The notes under the pieces: model-generated
The model's input: the letters and a program-made list of their open reading frames with translations, nothing else
Databases searched by the model: none
What the model was told of the DNA's origin: nothing
In this document: piece by piece, positions 8,385-16,154 of the stretch
Numbering within the stretch: the stretch's first letter is position 1
Layout: every line of letters starts with the position of its first letter
Translations under genes and position numbers: made by a program
Assembly: GCF_031628175.1 (NCBI RefSeq)
Contig: NZ_JAVLVT010000012.1
Span: 1-39,143, forward strand
Direction: 5' to 3'
DNA: 39,143 nucleotides
From: Lipingzhangella_A rawalii
GTDB lineage: Bacteria; Actinomycetota; Actinomycetes; Streptosporangiales; Streptosporangiaceae

Positions 8385-10181
8385 TCACCCCACCACCCCG
8401 CGCATGCGCACGACGCGCAGGGCGACCATCAGATTCAGGCGCAGGTGTGCATCCCGGGTGAACGGGCCCAGCATCCGTTCCAGCTTGCCGATGCGGTAGC
8501 GCAGCGTGTTGTAGTGGAAGTGCAGCAGGCGCGCGGTCTCGGCGACGTTGAGATTGTTGTCCAACAGTACTTCCAGAGTGGTGCGCAGGTCCGTCGCCGC
8601 ACCGTCCTCCTCGGCCAGGGGGCCGAGTGTCTCCTGGACAAATCCGCGCAGCTCAGCTCCGTCCGGGACCAGGCTCAACAGCCGGTGGATCCCCAAGCTG
8701 TCGAAGTTCGCGACGGCCCCGGTCCCGTGCACCTGCCGTCCTACCCTGGCGGCCTGTTGCGCCTGGGCGTAGGCGGCTGGGATGCCGGCAGGCCCGTGCA
8801 CCACCCGACTCACTCCGGTGGCGAAGGTCCGACGTCCACCGCCGCCATCCCCGGCGACCTGCGACACCATGGTGCGTACCAGCCGATCCACATCCTCGGA
8901 CTGCACGGTGGCGGCGGTCTCCGTCGCGGTGGCGGCGTCGGCCCGGGCGGCACTCGCAGGCGCCCCACGCCGGCGCGGCTCGGCACAGTCGGCGCCCATG
9001 ACCACAACCACCTCCTGGCTGTAGCCAGCGATGGCTGCCTGCGGATCGCGCTCGCGCACCACCATGCTCCACGCACTCGCGAACCGTTCGTGGGCCGGGC
9101 GGAGTTCTCCGGCGGCAGGAACCTGCTCGGGTGCGGCGGCGTCCAGCTCGGCCACGAGGACCACCACGGGACGGTCGATATCCCACCCCAGGTTGGCGCA
9201 GTGTCGAACCGTGTCCTGCGTCTCACCCGCCCGCCCGGTCAACAGCTCGCGCAGGAAGTCGCCCTGGTACTTGCTCTCCACCGCGGAGACCGCCAGGTCC
9301 CTGGTGATGACCAGAGCCGCGGTCGCGGCCACCCGTTCCAGAACCCGCACGTCGGAATCGTCGATGGCTCGCCCGTCGGTGATGAGCACGACCCGGCCGT
9401 GATCCAGGTTCCCGGCGAGGATCGGCACCTGCGCCACCTGTGCACCCTCATCGTCCAGGGCCCGGACCCCGTGTTTGAACCGCTCCACCCGGAACCGGTC
9501 CCCGGCTTCGGTGAAGTAGGTCGTGTCCCGGAGCGTCGGAGAACTCAGGCCGGACCGGGCCAGGACCCTGCCATCCGGGGTGGTGACCATAACCCCGCCG
9601 TCCAGCAGGGCGGGCAGCTCGTTGGTAATGGCGGCGAGCCCACCTCCGGCGAGAATCACGTTGACCAGAACCCGGTGCACCTCCTCGGAGCGTGCCAGTG
9701 TCGCGGCCTGTCGATTGAGGATGTCGGTGAGAACCTGGTTGAGGATGTCGTCGAAGGCCACATCGTCGGCAAGGTGCAGCAACGGCAGACCCACCTCGTC
9801 GGCGGCCCGCAACAGCTCGGGGGGCAGTGTCTCGACATAGCGCCCGACCTTGATCGCCACCGCGGCCAGCTCACGCTGTGCCAGATCCCGTACCAGTCGA
9901 GCCAACTGTTCCGGAGTGTCCCGCAGCGGGTAGCCGGTGGTCAGGAGCAATTCGTGCGGTTTGACCCAGGGAAGGATGTCGGGAACTTCCATGACGTTGA
10001 GACGCTGGACCACCCGATCGAGTCCGCTTCGCCCCGCCAACACCTGGGTTCCGGCCAGGCTGGACAATTCGAGGACCTCGGCGACGGAGAGTCCCCTGGC
10101 CAGCTGGCTTGCGGGCCGCATCCGCATCGTACTCGGCAGATCCTGTGCAGGCGACGCCGAATCCTTGGCAAGGTTCTCCAT
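8385..10181 (-). CDS. PucR-family transcriptional regulator
   Basis: The protein (598 aa) has the PucR N-terminal ligand domain (about 28 to 150; LSVAEVLEL, then VPDILPWVKPHELLLTTGYPL). The middle is a GGDEF-like CdaR domain (about 300 to 480). The C-terminal PucR-type helix-turn-helix is at about 535 to 575 (LEVLLDNNLNVAETARLL and HYNTLRYRIGKLE). PucR proteins control purine catabolism in Bacillus, and relatives control allantoin, sugar-acid and GABA use. Its position between the hydroxylase operon and the DUF2877-fdrA-DUF1116 operon suggests that it controls both. The frame stays open to 10598, but residues before the ATG at 10181 are Arg/Pro-rich shadow sequence. No clear ribosome site precedes this ATG, so leaderless translation or a start at 10127 is possible. 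Confidence 0.9.
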   Translation of the reverse strand: MENLAKDSASPAQDLPSTMRMRPASQLARGLSVAEVLELSSLAGTQVLAGRSGLDRVVQRLNVMEVPDILPWVKPHELLLTTGYPLRDTPEQLARLVRDLAQRELAAVAIKVGRYVETLPPELLRAADEVGLPLLHLADDVAFDDILNQVLTDILNRQAATLARSEEVHRVLVNVILAGGGLAAITNELPALLDGGVMVTTPDGRVLARSGLSSPTLRDTTYFTEAGDRFRVERFKHGVRALDDEGAQVAQVPILAGNLDHGRVVLITDGRAIDDSDVRVLERVAATAALVITRDLAVSAVESKYQGDFLRELLTGRAGETQDTVRHCANLGWDIDRPVVVLVAELDAAAPEQVPAAGELRPAHERFASAWSMVVRERDPQAAIAGYSQEVVVVMGADCAEPRRRGAPASAARADAATATETAATVQSEDVDRLVRTMVSQVAGDGGGGRRTFATGVSRVVHGPAGIPAAYAQAQQAARVGRQVHGTGAVANFDSLGIHRLLSLVPDGAELRGFVQETLGPLAEEDGAATDLRTTLEVLLDNNLNVAETARLLHFHYNTLRYRIGKLERMLGPFTRDAHLRLNLMVALRVVRMRGVVG

Positions 10182-10209
10182 GGGGTGACGATAGCGGCCA
10201 CGTCTAGCG

Positions 10210-10229
10210 TCTCGGATAGCTGACCGAGA
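10210..10229. promoter_or_regulatory. Inverted repeat TCTCGG-N8-CCGAGA in the divergent promoter
   Basis: A perfect 6-base dyad with an 8-base spacer lies about 30 bases upstream of the pucR-like start and about 100 bases upstream of the DUF2877 gene. It is a plausible operator, possibly for autoregulation by the PucR protein. No binding consensus for this regulator is known to me. Confidence 0.4.
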
Positions 10230-10249
10230 AATGGAATCTTTCCGTGCCC

Positions 10250-10288
10250 TGCCCGGTCTGTGCGCGCACCTCGCGGACAGACCGGGCA
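10250..10288. promoter_or_regulatory. Perfect 12-base inverted repeat between pucR-like and DUF2877 genes
   Basis: TGCCCGGTCTGT (10250–10261) is repeated exactly as its reverse complement at 10277–10288, with a 15-base spacer. It ends 39 bases before the DUF2877 start. It could be the main operator for a dimeric regulator or a leader hairpin in the rightward operon's mRNA. The even 27-base centre-to-centre spacing would place the half-sites on roughly the same DNA face. Confidence 0.5.
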
Positions 10289-10327
10289 CCGGCACCCGTC
10301 GACCATGCCCCACCCCGGGGAGGCAAC

Positions 10328-11356
10328 GTGGCACCATCGCCCGAGGAACGCGAGCGCACAGCGTCCGCCGGCCCGGACATTCCCGCCGTGGGGACCGGCC
10401 ATCCCGGACACCTCGCCGGGCCACGCTGCGGTGTGACCATGTTGGGCCGCACGACTCGGGCGGTCTACCTGGAGGTGCCCGCGCAGGGCCCGCCCGCGGT
10501 GACCGGGATCCTGGCCGCCGACGCGGTTCGACTCCCCGGAACCGCAAGTCTCGGCAGCGAGGTGGCCACGACGGTACTGGACACACTCGCCTCAGCACAC
10601 CGCATCACCGTCGGTTGCGGACGGGTGGAGGCCGAAACAGCCGAGGGGCGCATCACGGTACGGATCCTGCGTTGGTGGCGCCCACCGCCACCGCGGCCGC
10701 CACGCAGCCTCAGCCGGGTTCGCAGCGCACTCGATGCCGTGGAGCAACGCCTCGCCACATCCCCGCACCGAGGCAGTGGACTGGACAGCACTCGCATAGC
10801 GGCACTCACGCGGCTGGCCGAACCGGAGGCGCGGCAGGATCTCACCGACGCGAGAGCAGCCGCAGACGTGTGCCGGCTCCTGCTGGGGTGTGGTCCGGGA
10901 CTGACCCCCAGCGGCGACGATGCCCTGTGTGGACTGCTGCTGGGCCATGCCTACCTCGCCGGTGACCACGCCACCAAGCCCCTGGCACGTCAGACCCTGC
11001 TCCAGGCGCCAGACGCCACAACCAGCCTGTCCGCGACACTGCTCGGGCACGCCGCCCACGGCACCGCCTGCCCGGAGGCACTTGCACTCCTCGACGCACT
11101 CGGTGGGCACCGAGCAGTGGACGTGGCCCTGAGCCGGTTGCTTCGGGTCGGGCACAGCTCCGGTGCCGACCTGGCCCTCGGCATCTGCGCCGGAGCCCGT
11201 GCGTCCCTGCGCCACCGGGATGGGCTCCCGACACTGTCGTCAACCGCATCGGCTCGCCCCCGAGCCCCTCGGTATGGGGCCACTCCCGGGGGCCACCGGG
11301 ACAGCCCCGAGCTCCCCAACATCCCGGACATTCCTGATGAGGAGGTGTGGGTGTGA
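10328..11356 (+). CDS. DUF2877 protein, AllH-like subunit of a predicted carbamoyltransferase
   Basis: This 342-residue protein carries the DUF2877 signature GCGPGLTPSGDDALCG near residues 188 to 202. E. coli AllH (YlbF) is in this family and has been assigned, with AllF (FdrA) and AllG (YlbE), to the oxamate carbamoyltransferase of allantoin degradation. The body is Ala/Leu-rich, and the C-terminal ~45 residues form a Ser/Pro-rich tail. I chose GTG 10328 because GGGGAGG lies four bases upstream. The frame is open to 10244, and the ATG at 10439 would remove 37 poorly conserved residues. The stop overlaps the next gene's GTG in a GTGA arrangement, so the two are coupled. It is divergent from the PucR-like regulator. 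Confidence 0.85.
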   Translation: MAPSPEERERTASAGPDIPAVGTGHPGHLAGPRCGVTMLGRTTRAVYLEVPAQGPPAVTGILAADAVRLPGTASLGSEVATTVLDTLASAHRITVGCGRVEAETAEGRITVRILRWWRPPPPRPPRSLSRVRSALDAVEQRLATSPHRGSGLDSTRIAALTRLAEPEARQDLTDARAAADVCRLLLGCGPGLTPSGDDALCGLLLGHAYLAGDHATKPLARQTLLQAPDATTSLSATLLGHAAHGTACPEALALLDALGGHRAVDVALSRLLRVGHSSGADLALGICAGARASLRHRDGLPTLSSTASARPRAPRYGATPGGHRDSPELPNIPDIPDEEVWV

Positions 11357-12897
11357 CTCAGCAGACACCCCGTGATGCCCCGGAATCCACCACCGGAACG
11401 GACAGCCGGGTCGCCGTGCACCTGCGTCGCGGCAGCTACCGTGACTCGGTCGCGCTCATGCGGGTGAGCCGCATACTGCGCCAGCTCCCCGACGTCGAGG
11501 GGGCACTGGTGGCGATGGCCACCGAGCTGAATCTGGAGCTGCTGACGGAGCTCGGGGGCACCGCTCCCACCGGGACCACAGCCAATGACCTCCTGATCGC
11601 AGTTCGTGCGGCCGACGAGGCGACCCGGGAGGCCGCACTGCGGCGCGCTGCGCAGGAGCTGGATGCGACGGGCGCGGGCCCTGGCACATCTGGATCGGAT
11701 TCCGGGCAGATCGAGCCCCGCAGTATCCGGAGTGCCGTGAACCGGGCAGCCGGGGCGGACACTCCAGCCACGGTCGCACTGGTGGCCACTCCGGGGGACA
11801 GTGCCGCGGTCTCGGCGTTCGAGGCGTTGCGGTGCGGACTCGATGTTCTGGTGTTCAGCGACAACGTTCCCCTCCACCACGAACTGGCGCTGAAAACGCA
11901 CGCCCAGCGGACGGGACGCCTAGTGATGGGCCCGGACTGTGGCACGGCCCTGCTGTCGGGGGCGGCTCTGGGGTTCGCCAACGCGGTACGCCCCGGACCG
12001 GTCGGGATCGTGGCCGCCTCCGGCACCGGGGCCCAGCACCTCATGTGCCTCCTGGACACAGCCGGGGTCGGCATCAGTCACTGCATCGGAGTCGGTGGCC
12101 GCGACCTCCATTCGGCGATCGGAGGGCTCTCCACCCTGCGTGCCCTGGAGCTGCTGGAGGAGGACCCTGCGACCGAACGCATCGTGGTGGTGTCCAAACC
12201 TCCAGCCCCGGAGGTCGCCGCACGGGTGACCTCGGCTCTGGAGGCCCTGGCTACTCCGGCGCACACCGTCCTACTCGGACCGGAGGAGCCGGACCTCACC
12301 TCGGTGGCCGCCCAGGTGTTGGCCGGGCTGGGGCGAAACCAGGACACGGTCACCTGGCCCCGTTGGCTGCCGGCGGAGGGGCCCGAACCACAACCGGGCG
12401 CGCTGCGCGGCTTGTTCTGTGGAGGCACGCTTGCCGAGGAGGCGCTGCTGTGCGCCCAGCCCGTGCTGGGCCCCATCGCAACGGCTGAGGACGCCCCGGG
12501 GCACCGGATTGTGGACCTGGGTGCCGACACGTACACGGCGGGACGTCCACACCCGATGATTGATCCCGCCCCACGTACCGAACGCTTCGCGGCCCAACTG
12601 CGCAGCGCCGACTGTGGCGTGGTGCTCCTGGACGTGGTGCTCGGCCACGGATGCCATCCCGATCCCGCTCGGGAGATCGCGGACACCATGCGGACGCAAC
12701 GCGCGAACGGAGCGATGCCCGCCGTGGTGGTGAGCCTCTGCGGTACGGAGAACGACCCCCAGGACCTTTCCACCCAGGCGGAACTGCTGTGCCGGTCGGG
12801 TGCCGAGGTCTACGCCTCCAATGCGGCCGCGGCCCGTCGGGCCGCACACCTGGCCGCGGGCACGGTCCGGGGCACACCGAGCACAGCCACTGCCTGA
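11353..12897 (+). CDS. fdrA: FdrA/AllF-like acyl-CoA-synthetase-fold protein
   Basis: The protein (514 aa) matches FdrA. The N-terminal block RVAVHLRRGSYRDSVALMR is followed by MATELNLELL. Then come the succinyl-CoA-synthetase-alpha-like motifs: ALVATPGD, VFSDNVPLHHE, VMGPDCGTA (about 192 to 199), AASGTGAQ (about 221 to 228) and GVGGRDL (about 246 to 252). E. coli FdrA is now named AllF and is a subunit of the oxamate carbamoyltransferase; it was first linked to suppression of ftsH mutants. GTG 11353 is preferred over GTG 11347 because GGAGG at 11341–11345 is seven bases from the former but only one from the latter. The gene is flanked tightly by the DUF2877 and DUF1116 genes, 17 bases before the latter. 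Confidence 0.92.
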   Translation: MTQQTPRDAPESTTGTDSRVAVHLRRGSYRDSVALMRVSRILRQLPDVEGALVAMATELNLELLTELGGTAPTGTTANDLLIAVRAADEATREAALRRAAQELDATGAGPGTSGSDSGQIEPRSIRSAVNRAAGADTPATVALVATPGDSAAVSAFEALRCGLDVLVFSDNVPLHHELALKTHAQRTGRLVMGPDCGTALLSGAALGFANAVRPGPVGIVAASGTGAQHLMCLLDTAGVGISHCIGVGGRDLHSAIGGLSTLRALELLEEDPATERIVVVSKPPAPEVAARVTSALEALATPAHTVLLGPEEPDLTSVAAQVLAGLGRNQDTVTWPRWLPAEGPEPQPGALRGLFCGGTLAEEALLCAQPVLGPIATAEDAPGHRIVDLGADTYTAGRPHPMIDPAPRTERFAAQLRSADCGVVLLDVVLGHGCHPDPAREIADTMRTQRANGAMPAVVVSLCGTENDPQDLSTQAELLCRSGAEVYASNAAAARRAAHLAAGTVRGTPSTATA

Positions 12898-12914
12898 CGA
12901 AGGGAGCCGACACC

Positions 12915-14375
12915 ATGGACACCGGAGTCGAACGCGAATACACACCGCGGGACCGTGGCCTGCCCGTGACCCAGCTAGCACCGTCCGTGGTGACGACAGG
13001 CACACGCCTCTTCGCCGAGGCGCTGGCCGAACAGGCGGTTCCCAGCACCCACGCCACCTTCACCCCACCCCTCGAGGGTCCGGCCACAACCGAAGCTCTG
13101 GTCCGCCTCCTCGCCGATCCACGTCTGGATCAGGCCAACAGCACGGCGCTGGAGCGGGTGCTGGCGGTACGCCCGCACCTCGTGGACGTCCGACCAGCAG
13201 CCGAGGTACTGGGACTTCGCCCGGGCGAGTTCCACCACGCCGGCCCCCCGGTCTCCTGGGAGCAGGCCGCAGGACCGCTGCGTGGGGCACTGATCGGGGC
13301 AATGCTGTTCGAAGACGTGGCCGACACCCCCGACGAGGCCGAGCGCAGACTGGCGACCGGTGAAGCCCGGTTCTCGCCGTGCCATCATCACGGCGGAGTG
13401 GGGCCGATGGCGGGTCTGGTCAGCCCCTCCATGTGGCTGATGGAGCTGGCGGACGCGAGTACCGGACAGCGCTCCTGGTGCAGCCTGAACGAGGGGCTGG
13501 GCAAAGTACTCCGCTACGGCGCCTACGGCACGGAGGTCACGGACCGGCTGCGCTGGATGTCGACGGTCCTCGGGCCTCTCATGCAGGATGCGGTCCGCGC
13601 GCACGGCCCCATCGATATCGGGGCGATCCTCGCGCAGATGGTGCAGATGGGAGACGAGGCGCACAACCGCAACCGCGCAGGAACCCTGATGCTGATGCGG
13701 GAACTCGTGCCCCACCTGGTGAGCGGGGACGCGCCCACCTCGCGGGTAGCTGAGGTGATCCGGTTCATCGGCGGAAACGACCACTTCTTCCTCAACGCGG
13801 CGATGCCCGCCGCCAAGCTCATGATGGACGCGGGTCGGAACATTCCCGGATCCACACTCGTGGTTGCTATGGCCCGTAACGGGACGGACTTCGGCATCCA
13901 GGTCTCGGGCACGGGGAACCGTTGGTTCACCGCTCCCGCGGAGCTGCCGGACGGGCTGTTTCTTGGCGAATACGGCCCCGAGGACGCCAATCCCGACATC
14001 GGGGACTCCACGATCGCCGAGACCGCGGGGCTGGGCGGCTTCGTCATGGCCACGGCCCCGGCGATCGTGAAATTCGTCGGGGGTGACACGAACTTCGCGC
14101 TTCGTACCTCACAGCTGATGTACGAGATCACCCTGGCCGAGAACCCAGCCCTCCAGCTTCCGATCCTGGGTTTTCGCGGTGCCCCGACCGGCATCGACGT
14201 GACCCGGGTGTGTACCACCGGTATCCTGCCGCAGATCAACACCGGCATGGCCGGAAAGATCCCCGGAACCGGTCAGGTCGGCGCCGGGCTGGTGAAACCG
14301 CCAGCGGCATGTTTCATCCAGGCACTGACGGCGCTGGCCGCGGAGGCGCCCGAGCTTCCCCAACCGACGTCCTGA
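12915..14375 (+). CDS. DUF1116 protein, AllG-like subunit of a predicted carbamoyltransferase
   Basis: At 486 residues this is a full-length DUF1116 (YlbE/AllG) protein. Conserved blocks are the histidine-rich CHHHGGVGPMAG near residues 156 to 167, the MGDEAHNRNRAG motif near 245 to 256, FIGGNDHFFLN, and the C-terminal GAPTGIDVTRVCTTGILPQINTGMAG stretch. In E. coli the AllFGH proteins transfer the carbamoyl group of oxalurate to phosphate, giving oxamate and carbamoyl phosphate. I infer an equivalent or related carbamoyl transfer here. ATG 12915 follows GAAGGGAG with normal spacing; the open upstream sequence is a shadow of fdrA. No carbamate kinase (allK-like) gene follows in the window, so the fate of carbamoyl phosphate is unresolved. 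Confidence 0.9.
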   Translation: MDTGVEREYTPRDRGLPVTQLAPSVVTTGTRLFAEALAEQAVPSTHATFTPPLEGPATTEALVRLLADPRLDQANSTALERVLAVRPHLVDVRPAAEVLGLRPGEFHHAGPPVSWEQAAGPLRGALIGAMLFEDVADTPDEAERRLATGEARFSPCHHHGGVGPMAGLVSPSMWLMELADASTGQRSWCSLNEGLGKVLRYGAYGTEVTDRLRWMSTVLGPLMQDAVRAHGPIDIGAILAQMVQMGDEAHNRNRAGTLMLMRELVPHLVSGDAPTSRVAEVIRFIGGNDHFFLNAAMPAAKLMMDAGRNIPGSTLVVAMARNGTDFGIQVSGTGNRWFTAPAELPDGLFLGEYGPEDANPDIGDSTIAETAGLGGFVMATAPAIVKFVGGDTNFALRTSQLMYEITLAENPALQLPILGFRGAPTGIDVTRVCTTGILPQINTGMAGKIPGTGQVGAGLVKPPAACFIQALTALAAEAPELPQPTS

Positions 14376-14501
14376 CGGTCCCGGGCACCACTTGCCGCAG
14401 TCATGACCGGAAGTTGGTCCGCACCCGAGGCTGAGCAGAACGTGTTCGGGAACGACTGCGCGAGAGAGTCCAGAGGCAAATCCTGACACGGGGGACCAGT
14501 C

Positions 14502-15092
14502 GTGAGCGTCGATTCCAACGCCAAGATTCCACAGCCGACCTCGAGCCAACCCTGGCTACACCAGCATGGGGCGGAAGTCCAACAGTTCGGTACCGTACGG
14601 CAGTTTCCCGTGGGGCTGTCCCACGAGGCCCGCATGTACTCCTGCCAGCGCCTCAACCAGCTCCTCGCCGACACCCAGATCCTCTACAACCTCTACAAGA
14701 AACACCACTGGCTGATGCGGGGCGCGACCTTCTACCAGCTACATCTTCTCCTGGATAAGCACGCCGGAGAGCAGATCGAGATCATCGACAAGATCGCCGA
14801 ACGGGTCCAGACCCTGGGAGGCGTCGCGGTGGGTGACCCACGGCACGTCGCCGAGATCACCACCATTCCGCGTCCACCGAACGGAGTCGAAGAGGTTCCG
14901 GCCATGCTGTCCCGGCTTCTGGAGGGGCATGAGACCATCCTCATCGCCGCACACGACGCGGCCGGGCGCGTGCAGGACCAGGGGGACGACGGCACCAACG
15001 ACCTGATCGTTTCCGATGTCATCCGTACCGGTGAGCTACAGTCCTGGTTCCTCGCCGAACACCTGGTGGAGACCCCGCTGGTGCGGTCCTGA
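14502..15092 (+). CDS. dps: Dps-family ferritin-like protein
   Basis: The protein (196 aa) is a Dps mini-ferritin that stores iron and shields DNA as a dodecamer. The inter-subunit ferroxidase ligands known from E. coli Dps all have counterparts: H69 in KKHHW, H81 and D85 in LHLLLD, D96 in IIDKIAERV, and E100. It is longer than E. coli Dps (167 aa) because of an N-terminal tail of about 40 residues that could bind DNA or control assembly. The start is a GTG at 14502 with GGGGA seven bases upstream. It has 126 bases of its own upstream DNA, so probably its own promoter. It faces the toxin–antitoxin genes convergently across a hairpin. Confidence 0.93.
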   Translation: MSVDSNAKIPQPTSSQPWLHQHGAEVQQFGTVRQFPVGLSHEARMYSCQRLNQLLADTQILYNLYKKHHWLMRGATFYQLHLLLDKHAGEQIEIIDKIAERVQTLGGVAVGDPRHVAEITTIPRPPNGVEEVPAMLSRLLEGHETILIAAHDAAGRVQDQGDDGTNDLIVSDVIRTGELQSWFLAEHLVETPLVRS

Positions 15093-15105
15093 CCGCGAAG
15101 CGGCG

Positions 15106-15137
15106 TGCCCGCGCCCGGGCCGCCGGCCGCGCGGGCA
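15106..15137. terminator. Bidirectional hairpin between convergent dps and toxin genes
   Basis: TGCCCGCGC (15106–15114) pairs with GCGCGGGCA (15129–15137), and the GC-rich loop can fold further. It lies in the 53-base gap between convergent genes and is likely the shared transcript end. It has no U-tract, as is common in actinomycetes. Confidence 0.6.
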
Positions 15138-15145
15138 GGTCGCGT

Positions 15146-15673
15146 TCAGGAGGATTCGAACGTCGAGGAGAACTCGGTCCAGCGGTCCACCGCCTGTTCC
15201 AGGTCCAGTGCGGCGACCTGGAGCCGGGGCATGCCTGCCGTATACACGAGCCGATCTGCGAGCCACTGTGGCACGACCTGGCCTGGCTGGTCCGCCGTGA
15301 GCGGGACAGCCTCCCGGGATCGGCGCCCCAACCGCTCCAGGGTCCGAGCCAGCCTCGCGACCGCCGAGCCCCCTCCTCGGGTCGAGCGCACCAGACGAAG
15401 CGCCTCGGCATGGATCTGCGCATCGGCTGCGGCTCCGGTGGCGACGACCGCACCGACGTCCACCCGGCGATCTCGGACGGCATGGTAGATGACGCGCCAG
15501 GACCCCTGCCCCACGAGGAGCTTGCGCCAGCCGGTCAGCTCACCTCCCAGCGGGTACCCCAGCTCCGGGTTGTCTTCGAGAGGCAGGATTCCGCGAAGCA
15601 CCGTCGGTGCCGCCTGGGGGCCGATTCGGCGCAGGTCATCCACGGCATCGGCGGTCAGGACGACGGACGCCAC
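15146..15673 (-). CDS. RelE/ParE-like toxin with a C-terminal extension
   Basis: The first ~95 residues of this 175-aa protein match the RelE/ParE fold: LTADAVDDLRRIG, then a central GYPLGGELTGWRKLLVGQGSWRVIYHAV, with the Arg and Tyr of WRVIYH typical of the family. Such toxins cleave mRNA on ribosomes or poison gyrase. The remaining ~80 residues (from about SAVARLARTLERLG onward) are unusual, since typical members end near 90 to 110 residues. The gene starts with GTG three bases after the antitoxin stop, with AGGAAGG just inside the end of the antitoxin gene. This gives the classic antitoxin-first operon. Which target it hits cannot be read from the sequence. Confidence 0.8.
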   Translation of the reverse strand: MASVVLTADAVDDLRRIGPQAAPTVLRGILPLEDNPELGYPLGGELTGWRKLLVGQGSWRVIYHAVRDRRVDVGAVVATGAAADAQIHAEALRLVRSTRGGGSAVARLARTLERLGRRSREAVPLTADQPGQVVPQWLADRLVYTAGMPRLQVAALDLEQAVDRWTEFSSTFESS

Positions 15674-15676
15674 CGC

Positions 15677-16018
15677 TCAGCCACCTTCCTGCGCACGGTT
15701 TCCCGCGCGGGCCTCCCCCACCGGCGTCGTTTCCGGTGCGGCCCGGGACTGAGCGAAGGCTGTGAGCGCATCGTCCACGGAGCTGCGTTCGCCCGTGTCG
15801 TGTACGGCTCGCGCCAGCACCAGTGCGAGATCGGTCAGGTCCGCCTGCGCGGCCTCCATTTCGGCGTACCGCCGCATACTCACCACGGCGGCGACGGGCT
15901 GGTTCCGCCGGGTGACGACCACCTCCTCCCCCTGTTCGGCGTCGGCGACGAGCCCTGCGACCCCCCGACGGGTTGCCTCGGTCACCGTCAACTCGATGTG
16001 GTCCTGTTCCGCACCCAT
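15677..16018 (-). CDS. Phd/YefM-family antitoxin
   Basis: The protein (113 aa from ATG 16018) shows a Phd/YefM N-terminus: IELTVTEATRRGVAGLVADAEQGEEVVVTRRNQPVAAVVSMRRYAEME. This domain binds the operator, and the C-terminal half (DLTDLALVLARAVHD and after) should wrap the toxin. The frame is open to 16189, but the upstream residues do not resemble the family. ATG 16018 or an ATG at 16045 are the realistic starts. An AT-rich stretch (CTACTATATAGG, 16022–16033) directly upstream is likely part of its promoter. It is divergent from hisS. Confidence 0.82.
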   Translation of the reverse strand: MGAEQDHIELTVTEATRRGVAGLVADAEQGEEVVVTRRNQPVAAVVSMRRYAEMEAAQADLTDLALVLARAVHDTGERSSVDDALTAFAQSRAAPETTPVGEARAGNRAQEGG

Positions 16019-16154
16019 ACCGCTACTATATAGGATTCTGTACATTTCGGGCCGTCGGCTGCTGCGGGGACGCACACCTTCCGAGCAGCCGCACGAGGAG
16101 CGGTAGCATCGATCAGGTCGAATCCGTACGTCGAGCGAGGAGCGCACAGCCTCC

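Noticed and set aside
8073..10223. Plus-strand open frame of 716 codons
   Set aside because: It is antisense to the PucR-like regulator over its whole length and lacks domains.
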